64,000 nucleotides of DNA from Paramacrobiotus metropolitanus (Eukaryota > Tardigrada > Eutardigrada > Parachela > Macrobiotidae). The stretch spans positions 310,001-374,000 of the forward strand of contig NW_026570297.1 of the NCBI RefSeq assembly GCF_019649055.1, written 5' to 3'. The notes below the pieces were generated by a model. That model was not told the origin of the DNA. It saw only the letters and a list, made by a program, of their open reading frames with translations, and did not search any database. Below are positions 43,790 through 55,722 of the stretch, piece by piece. The translations under genes were made by a program, and so were the position numbers. The first letter of the stretch is position 1, and each line of letters opens with the position of its first letter.

Positions 43790-46700
43790 TCACATTTTAT
43801 AAACTGCAAAGCAAAAGAATGCAAAAGCGATGCCGATACTCGAACTTTCCCATCTTCGAGCACTCGAACGTGGACCCCCGGTGGTGGTTGCGTCTGCAGC
43901 ACGAACACCGGCAGCAGCGGTGCCGTTGTTCGGTGTACCGATCGCCGGTTTCGCAAGTTTGTCGGATGCTCCAATAATTGGCTTGGTGTCGGAAGTGATG
44001 GTTTGTGGTTTCGGCAGAATCACGTAGGGTGCTTTGATACACGTCTCGGGCGCGGGTGGAACTACATCGTAAGGAGCGATAACAGCGTACCGGGTTTCGT
44101 CCACCTACGCAACAAGCCGTAAAGTTTTTACAAGCGCATTATGCATATAATTTCGCAAGCTGAATATTGCTTATTTCAGGTGGAGAAAAATTACAAACAC
44201 ACCTATCATATTGCTCAAGCTCTATGAACCATTGAACATACGGTATTCCCGGAACAAACACCGGTCTGCTTTTGGGAGTTGTAAAAATACTGCAGGTTGG
44301 CAATGTTTCCAACATTCCAGTCGTACTTTGTCGTGAAGTAAGTTCGAATCAGGGAGCCGTTATTAGCATCTTCCATGAGCGGTTCGTTAACATCCGGGGC
44401 CGAGTTAGCATCGGACCTGAACGACCAATTCGATAAAATTAAGTATCAAAACTCAACATTTACATAATATCACATACTACATATATCAGTACGTTGCCTA
44501 AATAGAGAAATTTATTTAATTAAGTACTTGCATACGAGTAATTGTTTGATGACTTTAATACGTAGTTTAACTTGTTGTTCATGAGCAGTCTTATGAAAAA
44601 AAATTCGAAATAAAAGGAAAGCAAAACTTACAATACAGGAATGTAAGCGGTAGTTTCCAGAAACGATCGTGGATTAATTCGGCTTCCACACGAAGTTAAG
44701 TTAATGGCCGGATAATATGACAGATAGGCTAGACAGGATTCGCCGTCCATTCCAATTCCACCCTAAAATTATTAAATAACACCATATAAAGACCACTTTG
44801 TGGCCCATACAAACAGCTTCCGCCATTCTGCAAAAGTTCACAAAGATCGCTTACAAAAACCGGAGCTTTCGAATCGCTCGTGGAGTAATGGCATTCCACG
44901 ATCAGGCGATCACCCTACGAAGTTTTGTTACAAAAAAACAAAATATCTTTTCAAAAATGGATTCCTTTACCGGTAAAACCGTAATTTCTGAATCAGGCTG
45001 TCGCGCCTCCGGATAAGTCGGGTCAACATTGTTATCACTGAGAATAACATCGATATCGGTGCTTTTGGTACCGCGCACCACCCGCACCACCGTTTTCCGC
45101 CCTATAGTGCAAAATTCGGAAAGTTTACCCTACGTGTACTATATATACTTTGATATTATACGAAAGGTTAATATTCACAATCAGCTCAGTTTTACATAGA
45201 CGGAATGCAACAAACCCGGTTCTACGGCAAGCAATTTTTTGACGTGCTTTAGACATCATCGGAGCATAAAACGCCGTCTTTAGAACGGCATGTTTCAGTA
45301 TACTTATGGAGCCCCTTTTTATGTACATTTTCACGTCTAAAATACATGGTCTACGGAACTATATTATGGCTTTCTGAAATTCAAAAAATAACCATCCAAA
45401 AGACATCTTTTGGATGAAGAAGACATGGGCGCTTTTTTCTCGAATAGAACCGGGGAAAGGGTAACATATAAGAAGTATTTATTCACCCATAAATTACCTT
45501 TCCGGTGTATGTTCATAACAGAACTGAATACTCTAATCCCGCTCGCTGGTATCTGGAGAATACAAAGGTCACGTTCAGGATGATTTAATAATTTGTAGGT
45601 TTGTTTGAAAATCATTTGATAAATTTGTAAGTTATTGTAATAATTATCGTCAACACACCGACTGCGTGCAGAAATCCATGCAGGAACTGGTTATAACGAA
45701 ATCCTCTACTCCCGGTGGAACTGTCAGCGGATCTAGCGAATAAGTAAATTATGAATAATTCAACTGGTAATAACGATTACAGATGTCCTTGCAAACAGTA
45801 CTCGTACAAATACATACAATCGTACTGCAATAATCCCGCCGTCAGTATACCAGCATTATGAGTCCGGATCTGGTTGGAAAGCAGCAGGAGCAGTCCCGAG
45901 TTATCGATAAAATCTACATCGTGATAAATTTAACGATTAAACACTATTTTAATTTGTATGATTTTGGACTAACTTGCCTGTTTTACGGCTGTTATCGTAC
46001 TGGACTTGCATCAGCACGTACCGTCCACTATTTTCCTTCGTTAATAAAATTCCCGTACCATTTGGATAAAAGTAATCCTAAAACGAATTTATTCATATAA
46101 GTTTACGTTTTTTCGGACGTTTTTTGCTCATATTCTCTATGCCATCGCTTTTTTTAAATTGATTTTGCTTTCTTACGTAGTTTCCGCTGAACCATACTGC
46201 AATCAGCGTACGGCAGTACTGGTTTTTAACGGCCCGCTCTGGCTCGGTCATGGCGACAGGAGCGCAATCAAAATCTTTGGGACTGAAATCGTCGTGTACG
46301 TGTTCATCACATAAATAAATGGAAATCTGACGAACGAATGCTTCGTTTCCAGGTTTAATTTGGGGCCGCACCTATCCAGAAAAATTAGAATTCATCCATA
46401 TCATTGCAGTTCTGACAATGATCGAATGCGACACGAAATTATCTTTGCAGAAAGAATCAAGGTTCAGTTTGTTTTAAAATTAGAAATTAATAGCTATATA
46501 ACATAAATTACCATAAACCGGTTATTATTAATTTATTACTGAATCAGTCAGCTAAATTGTGCCGTACAGCGATAATGTGGGAATCCTGTTCGATGATTGG
46601 CAATTTGGCCATACTGCACTGACAGGAAGTTGTGGTGGTATTTCCAATGGTGACCTGTATACAACGAAAAGGTTATACAATGCACATCTCCGAAGTAAAT

Positions 46701-48294
46701 TTTGTCTTTAATAAAAAAGCCACATAAACCCGCATTTATGGTTCTAAATATCTCCTATAAAATCGTACGAAGCCATGTAATACGAAATTTATTCGATAAC
46801 GCCTAAAGCGGAAGCGTAATTATAAAATTAGTACATCGAAACTTTTGCATCACCATTTTGAAATTCCTTAAAATGTCGCCTGGGAACAATACAAAGAAGC
46901 TAAAACTTTTTGTTAGCAATAGATATGACGGAAGGTATTAATATCGATCGTGATTATCTTGGCGGCCAGCTATAGGTGATTAATATCGATGTTGATTTTT
47001 GAGCAACCGGCACAGTTCATTATCCCACTTTCTTCAGACATTACGATATAAATTATGCACTGCGTATGTGGTATCGTACCGGATCCATGCGGATGCTCAT
47101 ACTCTGCAGCTTATTCCCATCCATCATCGGATCACGCACTTCAAACGCTTGGGAAAACATCAGGAGACTTTTGTAGCCGCGCTGGTTGTGATGGGGAATA
47201 CGGGTCGGATCAGCCGGGTCTTGTAGGTGATACGACCAGATGACACGCAAGGTATCGCGCTACATGTGAGCAACAGCGCTAGATTAGATGTCGTTTATTT
47301 TGCGGCGCAATAATATATTTGCTATTTGGATACCTATTACGATCACTGCAATTACATGAAATTACTTATTCTAGCAATGTATCTTCACCGTAAAATTTCG
47401 GTCCATCTTTGTATCACATGTAGATAACGCCCGGATAGCGGTGACGGTTGTCTCGTTATTTATCTGTTTTCCGGCGATTAATATCCAGTCCTGCTGGGGA
47501 TCCACATCAAAAATTATCTGACGCGCTGTTCGGTTAACAAGCAGAAATCGGTCCTGAAAATACAATGTACCACAAAACATAACGTCAAGTCTCCATTCCC
47601 ACTCTGTACATAAGTACCGATCACGTACTCTATGTTTTATACTAGGATGGTCAATTATTAGCAGACGTAGCAAAGATTCTATCTTATTTTAAATGCAAAT
47701 CAACCTACAGATTAATTCGGCGTGCACACATTACTGGAATGCGCTACTGTGCATTCCAGTAATTACTACCGTGCTTTGTAAATGCACTACTGTGCTTTGT
47801 ACAATAAGTGGCCACATATACTTGTATGTATGGTCTGGATGCATACGCAGAGTAAAAAATTAATTAAAAGAGCTGGTTATGTATTAGTGGGGATCTTTTA
47901 CAATGCATGTTCGGTTCCGCACTACTGTATCTGTATGCAATTTTACGTTTGTTTTTCCCTACATACATACAGATATGTATAAGGCAGTGGTCACTGGCCC
48001 ACTACTAAGGGTAGGCTCATAAGTACTACATAGTACCGTAAGAAACGTTTCGCCTGTTGTATCGTTGACCCACGCGACGAAGACGTCAGAATTGGGCATA
48101 TTACCATCCGGTGAAAGACCCAGCGCAAGCCATCCCGGTGTCTGTACCGTCGCCTGAACTTCGATATGTGTGCTGTTATAACGCCAGCTCAAGCGAAAGG
48201 TCTTCTTCGCATCCAGATACGTATCGTGCACGTGATCAAGCGGCATTATTTCCGCCAAGCAAAAAGGTACCAGAAAAATCAGGGTCACACGCAT
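43790..48294 (-). CDS. DBH/MOXD1-like protein lacking copper ligands (pseudoenzyme)
   Basis: Fourteen exons: 48294-48037, 47553-47389, 47259-47080, 46654-46568, 46371-46177, 46077-45978, 45913-45818, 45732-45659, 45552-45498, 45101-44971, 44914-44855, 44762-44632, 44416-44242, 44104-43790. All ph ases match; 673 residues. Signal peptide about 1-15, then a DOMON domain (GWLALGLSPDGNMPNSDVFVAWV), then Cu2_monooxygenase N and C domains with conserved Cys and YYP motifs (YNQYC-type, SSCMDFCTQ, ESCLAYLSYYP). The catalytic copper ligands are gone: the HH pair is R244-Q245 (AFVRQISIYLC), the third CuH His is Q321 (MQVQYDN), HxH is N399-I-H401, and the Met ligand is S476. A C-terminal hydrophobic segment (SIGIAFAFFCFAVYKM) suggests a GPI signal or membrane anchor. 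The intron after exon 46077-45978 uses a GC donor. Confidence 0.93.
47730..47763. repeat. Stem-loop in MOXD1-like intron
   Basis: ATTACTGGAATGC and its exact inverse, 13-bp arms around an 8-base loop. Confidence 0.85.
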
Positions 48295-50213
48295 TCCATC
48301 ACAGGGCTAAAACGTTTTTTTGTTATAAGCATCTTGTAACGCGAGTAGTATATTAGCAGACAGATTAATTAGGAGGCTGTTTCAGAATAAACCCAAATAT
48401 TGGCGAGGTGGATCAGCTGTCATCTGTTTACTGGAAAACCGATAACCAGACGGAATTGCAGCATAGAACCGTGCAAAAAATGGATGCCCTTGCAAGTGCG
48501 CACATACAGGCGCAATTAAAGGTGAGTTTTGTATGTTACCAGAAAAGAAAAATTGACTGGCGGCTTTCCCATTGATACCGTTCCTGGGACTGGAAAGCCA
48601 ACAGGTTTTGATGTAATGTCAAGTTGATCGGTAAATATGCACTTCATCTGTTTCACCGAATATGTGTCCATAACGGCAGAACTGTACCGAGTGCGATCGA
48701 GTCTTTGTTTTCGACCGGTTATCTGAATATGCTATATAGTACCCAAGCACATACATAGGCACGCATGCATGGTATAGTATACGGACAAAATCAAGCGGGA
48801 AGAATACTTATAAGAAGCTCTTAATTTAAGCGCACATTAGCAAATAGCCCGGGGGCGTCGCGTTTTTTCGTTCCCTATTCTCACCGTGAGAGAATATTCA
48901 TCTGACTGATAGCCATGCTAGAATGAATGATAGAGAAAAAGTAAGCCAAAAAATATTCCCATTACGACGTTTCTACGCCTGCGATATATGTGTAAATGTG
49001 AGCCAGCACGTATAAATTTGCACGGAGTGATAAATGTGCGCTTAAGATGTAAATACTAAATAGCACTGCAACTTAAGTTGTATATAAAAAGGTTTGAGAT
49101 GGGTATTAAGTACAAGATTTATACTAGGCGCGGCGCCCCAAAGTTTTCAGATCTCAATAATCAAAACGATTTTTTTAAAAACTGACAACGCCAATAGATC
49201 GACCTCGGCCCAGAACTGGCTCATATGATTTTCGTTTGTAAATTCGTTCGACCAGAATCGTGTCGGCACGACGCCGCAAACGAATTCTACGAATTCTCCA
49301 TTCAAACCGGCCGTGGATCACAAGCAACGCGGAGGCGAAGCCGAAGCTGTTTCTTGCATAATTATATTGTTGCATCTCAGTATGCTAACGGTACGATATA
49401 TCAAAGCCGACCGCTGCGGCTAGCGCGCTGACGTTGCCGGTAATACGAGTGCACATGTGGACTTTTTTTACAGATAGGATGCAAACGCCTTCAAAATGTC
49501 CTACTCAGTAAAATAAGCTTTACGATTTGTAACTGTAAATGGAGCTGAAAGTAACCCCAGAACAGCATATTTCTTGGAAATGCACGTTTTCATGGATTTA
49601 ATTTGCCGATGGTTACGGTTAAATGCCTTACTCAGTTTGATATTCTGCAACCGTTATGGGAAGATCGAATAACCTGAAATTCCCGATCACCAATCTAGCG
49701 GCTTATCATCCCTATCGGGGAGTTGCGCATTAGAAAATTACTGTCCTACGCACAGTAATCTAGATGCACGAAATTTCGGCGGAGGTGTATGACCGAGAGT
49801 ACCCAGGTGATGACGCGCCTTGTCCGGCCGACGTAATCGTCTCGGTCGTGTCTTTACAATTCCATAGGATTTCATATACCTGCGCAACACCACGCGTTAC
49901 GTTGACGAAAATTCTCTAGTATATATACTTCATTAAGAAAATTATAGGAACCATACTTCCGGTGCGCTGTTACTGTTTCGCAAATGTATTGCATGCAATG
50001 CGATCATTTAGCACCGGCGCTCACATAATATACTCGTACTTCATGAGTTACGCTACACGTATAGATAACAGACATGACTACATTTTTCATGCGAAGCAGG
50101 CGCAGCTATCGCATGCATAAGCTCGACTTTAAGTGAATGGGAAAGCGTCCGCCCCCTTTGTACTCTGTGACTCAGCAGTTTCTATAACTCCACCTCCTCC
50201 TTCACAACTTAGA
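48295..50213. other. Intergenic, nothing recognised
   Basis: Presumed promoter of the MOXD1-like gene at its left end. Short frames only, with no repeats of note. Confidence 0.6.
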
Positions 50214-50324
50214 TCTCAGAACTCATAACTCATGACTCAACTCATAACTCAAGACTCAACTCATCACTCAACTCATAACTCAAGACTCATCTCAAGACTC
50301 AGCTCACGACTCAACTCGTGACCC
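50214..50324. repeat. ACTCAT/ACTCAA-type minisatellite
   Basis: About 110 bp of imperfect tandem repeats built from AACTCATAACTCAAGACTCA-like units. A related beginning (GATCTCAGAACTCA) recurs at about 56077. Confidence 0.9.
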
Positions 50325-50902
50325 ATGGCTATTAGCCCCACCAATACATGTGAACAGCCTGCTTCGCATAGAGCCACCCCTGGGTGGCAGCTCTTTGATT
50401 TATATCTATATGCATGACAAGGTCATGCAACTTGAGCTTGACGTTTGGGTATTCCCAGTTGTTTAGTGTAAGACGCATATTGACCGGCAGTTCAAGAAGT
50501 ATGGCATTCTCTTCCGGTACTCAAATGATCTACGCGTAATATAATTAAAATCCTGGTTATAAGATACGCGACGGATAGCGGCGTCATTCAATCTTACCGG
50601 TACAGATACTGACGTGATCTGCGTACAGTATGCGCGCCTGTGATGCTAATCAGATGTTGCACGCATTGGGCCGGCGTGACCTAGCATCAATTTGATCTTG
50701 GAAATAATTACGGGAAACAACCGCAGAATCTTCGCACATTGGGGTTTCCCATACAAATACCGCTGCATCTACTGTATCTCAAGAAACCTTGCGTTTGTGA
50801 TCTGTGCTTTTTGTACTTCAATTATGATCTGTATCCTCAAATGTTTTGGTATAAATACCGTTAACTTCTGTTGTAACCTTCAACTGCAGCGTTGCTAAAA
50901 AA
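50325..50902. other. 5' flank of the GPCR gene
   Basis: No clear TATA box and no other gene. Confidence 0.5.
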
Positions 50903-51952
50903 ATGAACACCAGTTCTGCAAACTCCAGTTTCATTTTCCCGGTGATAAAGCTCCGCGACGATCAGTTCACTATATTCTTCAACGTGTCGCTAACTTTATG
51001 CATCTGCATCAGCAGTCTGATTTTGTTCGTCATTATTCTCATCGCCTGGAACCAGCGCTTGCGCACCGGCTCCGGCGTGCTCATTCTCCACCAATTAATC
51101 GTGGAATTCCAGCTGGTGGCCATCCACTGGCCCATTTTCCTGTGGATGCTAGCCACCTCCCAGCACAGCGGCACCAGCCAAACCGTGACCTTTTGCCGGC
51201 ACTATCACTTCTCCTACATGATCACCGTCACCGCCAGTCTGTGGGGGCTGGCGTTCCTGGCACTGAACCGGTTCGTGGCGATCTATCTACCGTTTCACTA
51301 TAATAAATTTATTTCCCATATGAGCTTGACAATCATGATCGTGCTGATGTGGAGTATTGGTTTCTTCACGCATCTACCGTTTTATTTGGGAGCAGAGGGT
51401 GGTTTTGTGCCGGCACCCCCGTCGGGGATTTGCAGCATCTACAATCAGCAGTCGGCGATGATTTACGCGTTAACCAATATTCCGAGGACCTATTTACCGT
51501 TGACCTTTTCCGCCTTGTTGTACTTACTGGTCTTTGCCAAAGTCGGTTACGCCAAATGGCAGAAAGTGATGGTCATCACTCCCAATCGTATTAACCATAT
51601 ATTTTTTACTGCCTCGTCAAATAACGCGAATCCCGGGAGAAAGGTCAACCGGGAATTGTATCAGAACCGCGTGACCATGGCACGAATGCTGTTTATAGCG
51701 GCTATCATCCACTGCATCTGTTTTTTGACGGTACCCATTGGAGTGACCGTGGCGCCGGGTCTGTATCAGCGCAGTCCACTGTACCGTAATTGGTTGCGGA
51801 CGCTGTTTTTTGTGGGATATGTCTCGACGCCGGTACTGCTGTTAGGAATGAGCAAATCGCACCGGGACAGTGCGAAACGGATGTTGCGGCATCCCTTGCG
51901 GCCTATTGTCAGCGCAGTGGCAGCGAATAGTGCCGTGGCCCAGTTTCAGTAA
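50903..51952 (+). CDS. Orphan rhodopsin-like (class A) GPCR, intronless
   Basis: 349 residues in one exon. Seven hydrophobic segments lie at about 22-49, 58-85, 101-127, 141-161, 185-215, 259-284 and 299-316. Possible N-glycosylation sites are N2 and N7. C98 (start of TM3) and C177 (second extracellular loop) fit the class A disulphide. The DRY motif is replaced by N122-R-F (LNRFVAIYLPF). The TM6 CWxP motif is altered (CICFLTVP) and the TM7 NPxxY is absent (STPVLLLGMS). The C-terminal tail is short and basic. The ligand cannot be inferred; a peptide or chemosensory orphan receptor is possible. AATAAA at 52022-52027 lies 70 bases after the stop. Confidence 0.92.
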   Translation: MNTSSANSSFIFPVIKLRDDQFTIFFNVSLTLCICISSLILFVIILIAWNQRLRTGSGVLILHQLIVEFQLVAIHWPIFLWMLATSQHSGTSQTVTFCRHYHFSYMITVTASLWGLAFLALNRFVAIYLPFHYNKFISHMSLTIMIVLMWSIGFFTHLPFYLGAEGGFVPAPPSGICSIYNQQSAMIYALTNIPRTYLPLTFSALLYLLVFAKVGYAKWQKVMVITPNRINHIFFTASSNNANPGRKVNRELYQNRVTMARMLFIAAIIHCICFLTVPIGVTVAPGLYQRSPLYRNWLRTLFFVGYVSTPVLLLGMSKSHRDSAKRMLRHPLRPIVSAVAANSAVAQFQ

Positions 51953-52665
51953 AACTGTACGGTCTACATGATATCCAGCGATTAATGCTTTGATATGCTT
52001 GAGCGTAGTTAATTTTCGTTTAATAAATAATCAGGTTTCATTGTTTCCTCGATCATAGATACAAATGCTTGTGTAAAAACAGATTCGCTTTATCCCGTAC
52101 GATATTTGCATCGCACCATAATGATTTACGTAATTCGTTGCACGCGTTCGACTACTAACTGCAGTGTCGGGAACCCTGTAGTCCTGTTTGGTTTCTAAGA
52201 ATGATGATCTTAAACCGGTCTGATGCGCTGAATTCTGGATGAGCAGCGATAAAAAATATGGATTTACGTAATTAGCATAATAACACGTTCTTGTTGTGGT
52301 GTGTTTAAACAGCGTACACATTTATTACGCCCTCAAAATCGTTGTACTACGTACGGTGCACTGCCGTAACTACAAACCAAATGGTCGCGTTTCACTAATT
52401 CATCTCCGAAATTACGCTCTTTTAATCACAAAATGGAATTTTATTTACCATATTATTCCATTTCACAGAGAGGAAACCGCATTCTAAGCAACGCAGAAAA
52501 TGCGAATTCTCAAAACGGATATTCTTCCTATTCTGCTAATCGAAAGCAGAATCCACCATCCACTTATCCTTACATAAATGACAAATAATTTATCACGATA
52601 ATCAAGACTGAAGCGTTACAAAATTACTATAAAAACAGAGTTTCAGAATCTCGCTCCCGTCTTTG
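51953..52665. other. 3' region between GPCR and YIPF genes
   Basis: Convergent 3' ends. Contains the GPCR polyadenylation signal and no other gene. Confidence 0.6.
52022..52027 (+). terminator. Polyadenylation signal of the GPCR gene
   Basis: AATAAA 70 bases after the stop codon. Confidence 0.5.
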
Positions 52666-55600
52666 TCAGCCCATTTCCGGTTGCAGAGAATGCTGAGAAG
52701 AATTGGAGGCAATCAGCGATGACAGCGTGGTAACCACAAGGGACAGTGTGTTGTTTAGCTGCTGGCCGATTTCCGTGGCATTACTTATCAGCGATACCGT
52801 TGTTGGCTCTGCAAATAACCAAAAAGCATAAATCACAGCAAAACGTTCACAGCATAAGAGCTTGTGCACAGCGTTCAATACAAATTATATTTTAAAACAA
52901 TAATTACGATACCAGTAAACTACGAGAATTTCGAGATATTTTCCTGTAAATATCTGTGCTTGCAGACGGACTTTTTTCAACATCATGAAGAATTCAATTC
53001 AGGTTAATTTTTAAAAATAAATGAAAAATAGTAACATTTGAAACAGATTTTGCGTTCTATCTTACCCAACAGCAACTCAAAAGGAAAAACAGACTAAGCC
53101 AAGTAAACAAAATAAACTATAAACATTCTGCACAAATAAAAAAAGTAAATATATAATGTACGTAATTGAATTAGGTAAGCGCAAGAATGAAAATCGAGCA
53201 AAATAAAGTATCGATCAAAACTCACATTCTCATATGTATGCACTTACGAGATGTCGTCAGTGTCAGCGACACCGCCACCGGTTTGTCCGGTGTGCTGGTA
53301 TTGGAGAAGTGCGTCAAATTCACTTCCAGTCCAGCTGGCGAGATGGTGGTGGTGCCGTTATAAATACTCGCCATTTCCGGATACCGGAAGAACACCTCCA
53401 TGAAACTGAAGCTGAGCGCCAAGTGACCGGCAAACACTAGCAGTCCCACGATGATGGCCGAGGCACTGTGCGTGTAGTGCAGATGATTCCAGAAGACATA
53501 GGCCAGAATAATCCCGGACAGGGTGGCGGCCGTCAGGGCCGACACCCACTGGACGTATACGTTATTGATCAGCCATAAAAACTGCAACAAGAAGGAACCA
53601 AATTGAGTATTCTGCTTTAAACGGCGTCTGTTCATCGCTGCGTATTAATTTTAGCCATTTTCTCAGAAGAACTTCTGCTGCATGCGTATTCAATATGCAC
53701 CGCAACTGCCACTACTGCACTGGAGTAAATCGAGCTAAATAAAATCAAATAAATAATGAAACAAAACCGGAAAATACAGTTATTTATGTCGGGATTGCAT
53801 CAGAAGCCATTGCGTCCACCACACGTGCAGAAAAAAGCCAGAAAATGCAAAACAGGATCGATGAAGCCATACAGTACCGTGGTGGATAACGCAGAATCTC
53901 ATCCCTGTCATCTGGATGCAGATATCCGCTTATCCACTACACTACAGTATGTTAAACGCAATCATTACCACAGCACAACACCATAGCTTTCACCGCACAA
54001 AACTGAATGCAGCCTGTCAAACACAAGCTGACGCCAACATGCAGAAGTGTCATTTCATCAGGAAATGAAGCAGTAGCACTGTTTTTACGACAAGAACACA
54101 TTGTAAACCTTACCGAGACTGGAATGTAGATGCACATGGAATATCCATACAGGCACAAAGCGCCGGATAATTTCAGATTCCCATGCATTTTCATCCACCA
54201 TAACACCGTCCATAAAATCAGCGGCACCACCCAAATGTAAACAAAAACAGTTATCGCAGCGGCGGAAACTGCAAAATACATAACAAAAATAATTTAACAT
54301 TGATATACAAAATATAGAAAGGCGAAAATTCTCCAAACATGTTAGACGTCTAAAAATAGCAAATGACGAGATCCAACAACAAAACTGCGATTACTTTTAA
54401 AGCAAATTCAGGCTCTGTAATCTGCATCACGTAATAATTATTATTAACAATTAACCCGATTTTAAAACACGAATGAACTGATAAATATGTAACACTAGTC
54501 AGCTTCGGTATATGGCAGTATTACATAAAAGAATTAATCTTTTCTCGGCTTTGCTTTCAACTTTTCTTTCTAAAAATACTACTACTCGTACGAGTATTTT
54601 TAAAAAATAATTTCTATAATAAACAAATGCTTTCACCTGTTTTGAAATCATATTCCCAGCTGAAATTTTCTCCACGATTGTGAAAATAGCTGGCAATATT
54701 TCCCAGTACCGCAATTATAAAAACCAAGGTGCTTCCGATCCAAAACGGCCCTGCAAAAAAAGGAAAGCCAAACAAATTACGGAAATACGAAATCGGTAGC
54801 CTAAGGAAGATGATGGGCTTCGCAGTTCGTAGTCGTACCGTATAAGTCCGGTTTAGCACCAATAAAAGCCTCGACAGATTCACTTTTTAGGTATTTCGGG
54901 TATGGTACAAATGATAGAAACATCCGCCGCAACACCTGCAAACACAAAACATCAAATGTTTCCGCTGACCTAATTCCCAAAACAGTTGACTGGCAATTTT
55001 TAATTAATCATTGTTATCATGGTTAAAACTTAAAATCATGTTGTTGTAAACTCAACGCAGCTCCTTCTCCGTTCATTGTGCGACTCCATATGCACTCTGC
55101 TACAGCGAACATATGACAACCGCCATAAAGAAAACTAACGTGTTCGAAACTGTGCTACGTCGCCAACATGTCAGCAGTTCGATTTATAAACCCGGGTTAA
55201 AACCCAAACAAAATCCATTCCGAAAAACTGTAGAAATTTTATGAATTATAACCTCAATAAAGTGGTTCTTCGTACCTCGGATGTGTCGACATCGAAGAAA
55301 CTCTGCCAGAATTTCCATGTCCACACAGGATGTGCCATGACGGTTTTGGCTCCTTCGATGGCTTTCTACAAACCCGACATTCAGTATTTCCTTTCACATA
55401 TTCTTCTCAATTTGGCTTACAATCGCAGCGTCATCCTCCGGCGGCAAGGGCACATTCTGGGTCTCGAAATTCTCCGGGAATCCAAAGTGGGGAATCGGCG
55501 GACTTTGAGCGCCACCGAGACTGCCACTGGGTGCTGTGGCCTGATTATACTGCGTGGAGGAAGGATAGAAATCGTAGCTGGTGGCTGCAAAGGGGGAAAC

Positions 55601-55722
55601 GAATTACTATAGAGCTGGTTCAAAACACCCGTGACTCGTGAGCGCCGGGTACCATTCACGTTGCTGGATGGGCCCCGGGATTCGTATTTGGAAGATCGAA
55701 ATGGATTGCTGTCGTCATCCAT
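52666..55722 (-). CDS. YIPF1/YIPF2 homologue (Yip1-domain Golgi protein)
   Basis: Eight exons: 55722-55629, 55584-55421, 55365-55276, 54935-54839, 54750-54637, 54268-54114, 53581-53248, 52808-52666. Phases match at all junctions; 396 residues. The cytosolic N-terminus is Ser/Pro-rich, then comes the family motif VWTWKFWQSFFDVDTSE, then KPDLYGPFWIGSTLVF and five hydrophobic spans, including the signature GALCLYGYSMCIYIPVS split by an intron before FLWLINNVYVQW, and MEVFFRYPEM near the end. YIPF1/2 are five-pass Golgi/late-Golgi membrane proteins that bind Rab GTPases and act in vesicle traffic and glycan processing. The luminal tail is unusually long, with several Asn-x-Ser/Thr sites. The first intron, 55585-55628, is only 44 bases but has a strong pyrimidine tract. 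Confidence 0.93.

Noticed and set aside
43645-44122. Plus-strand frames of 110-121 codons
   Set aside because: Antisense to the last exon of the MOXD1-like gene, which is supported by phase and domain context.
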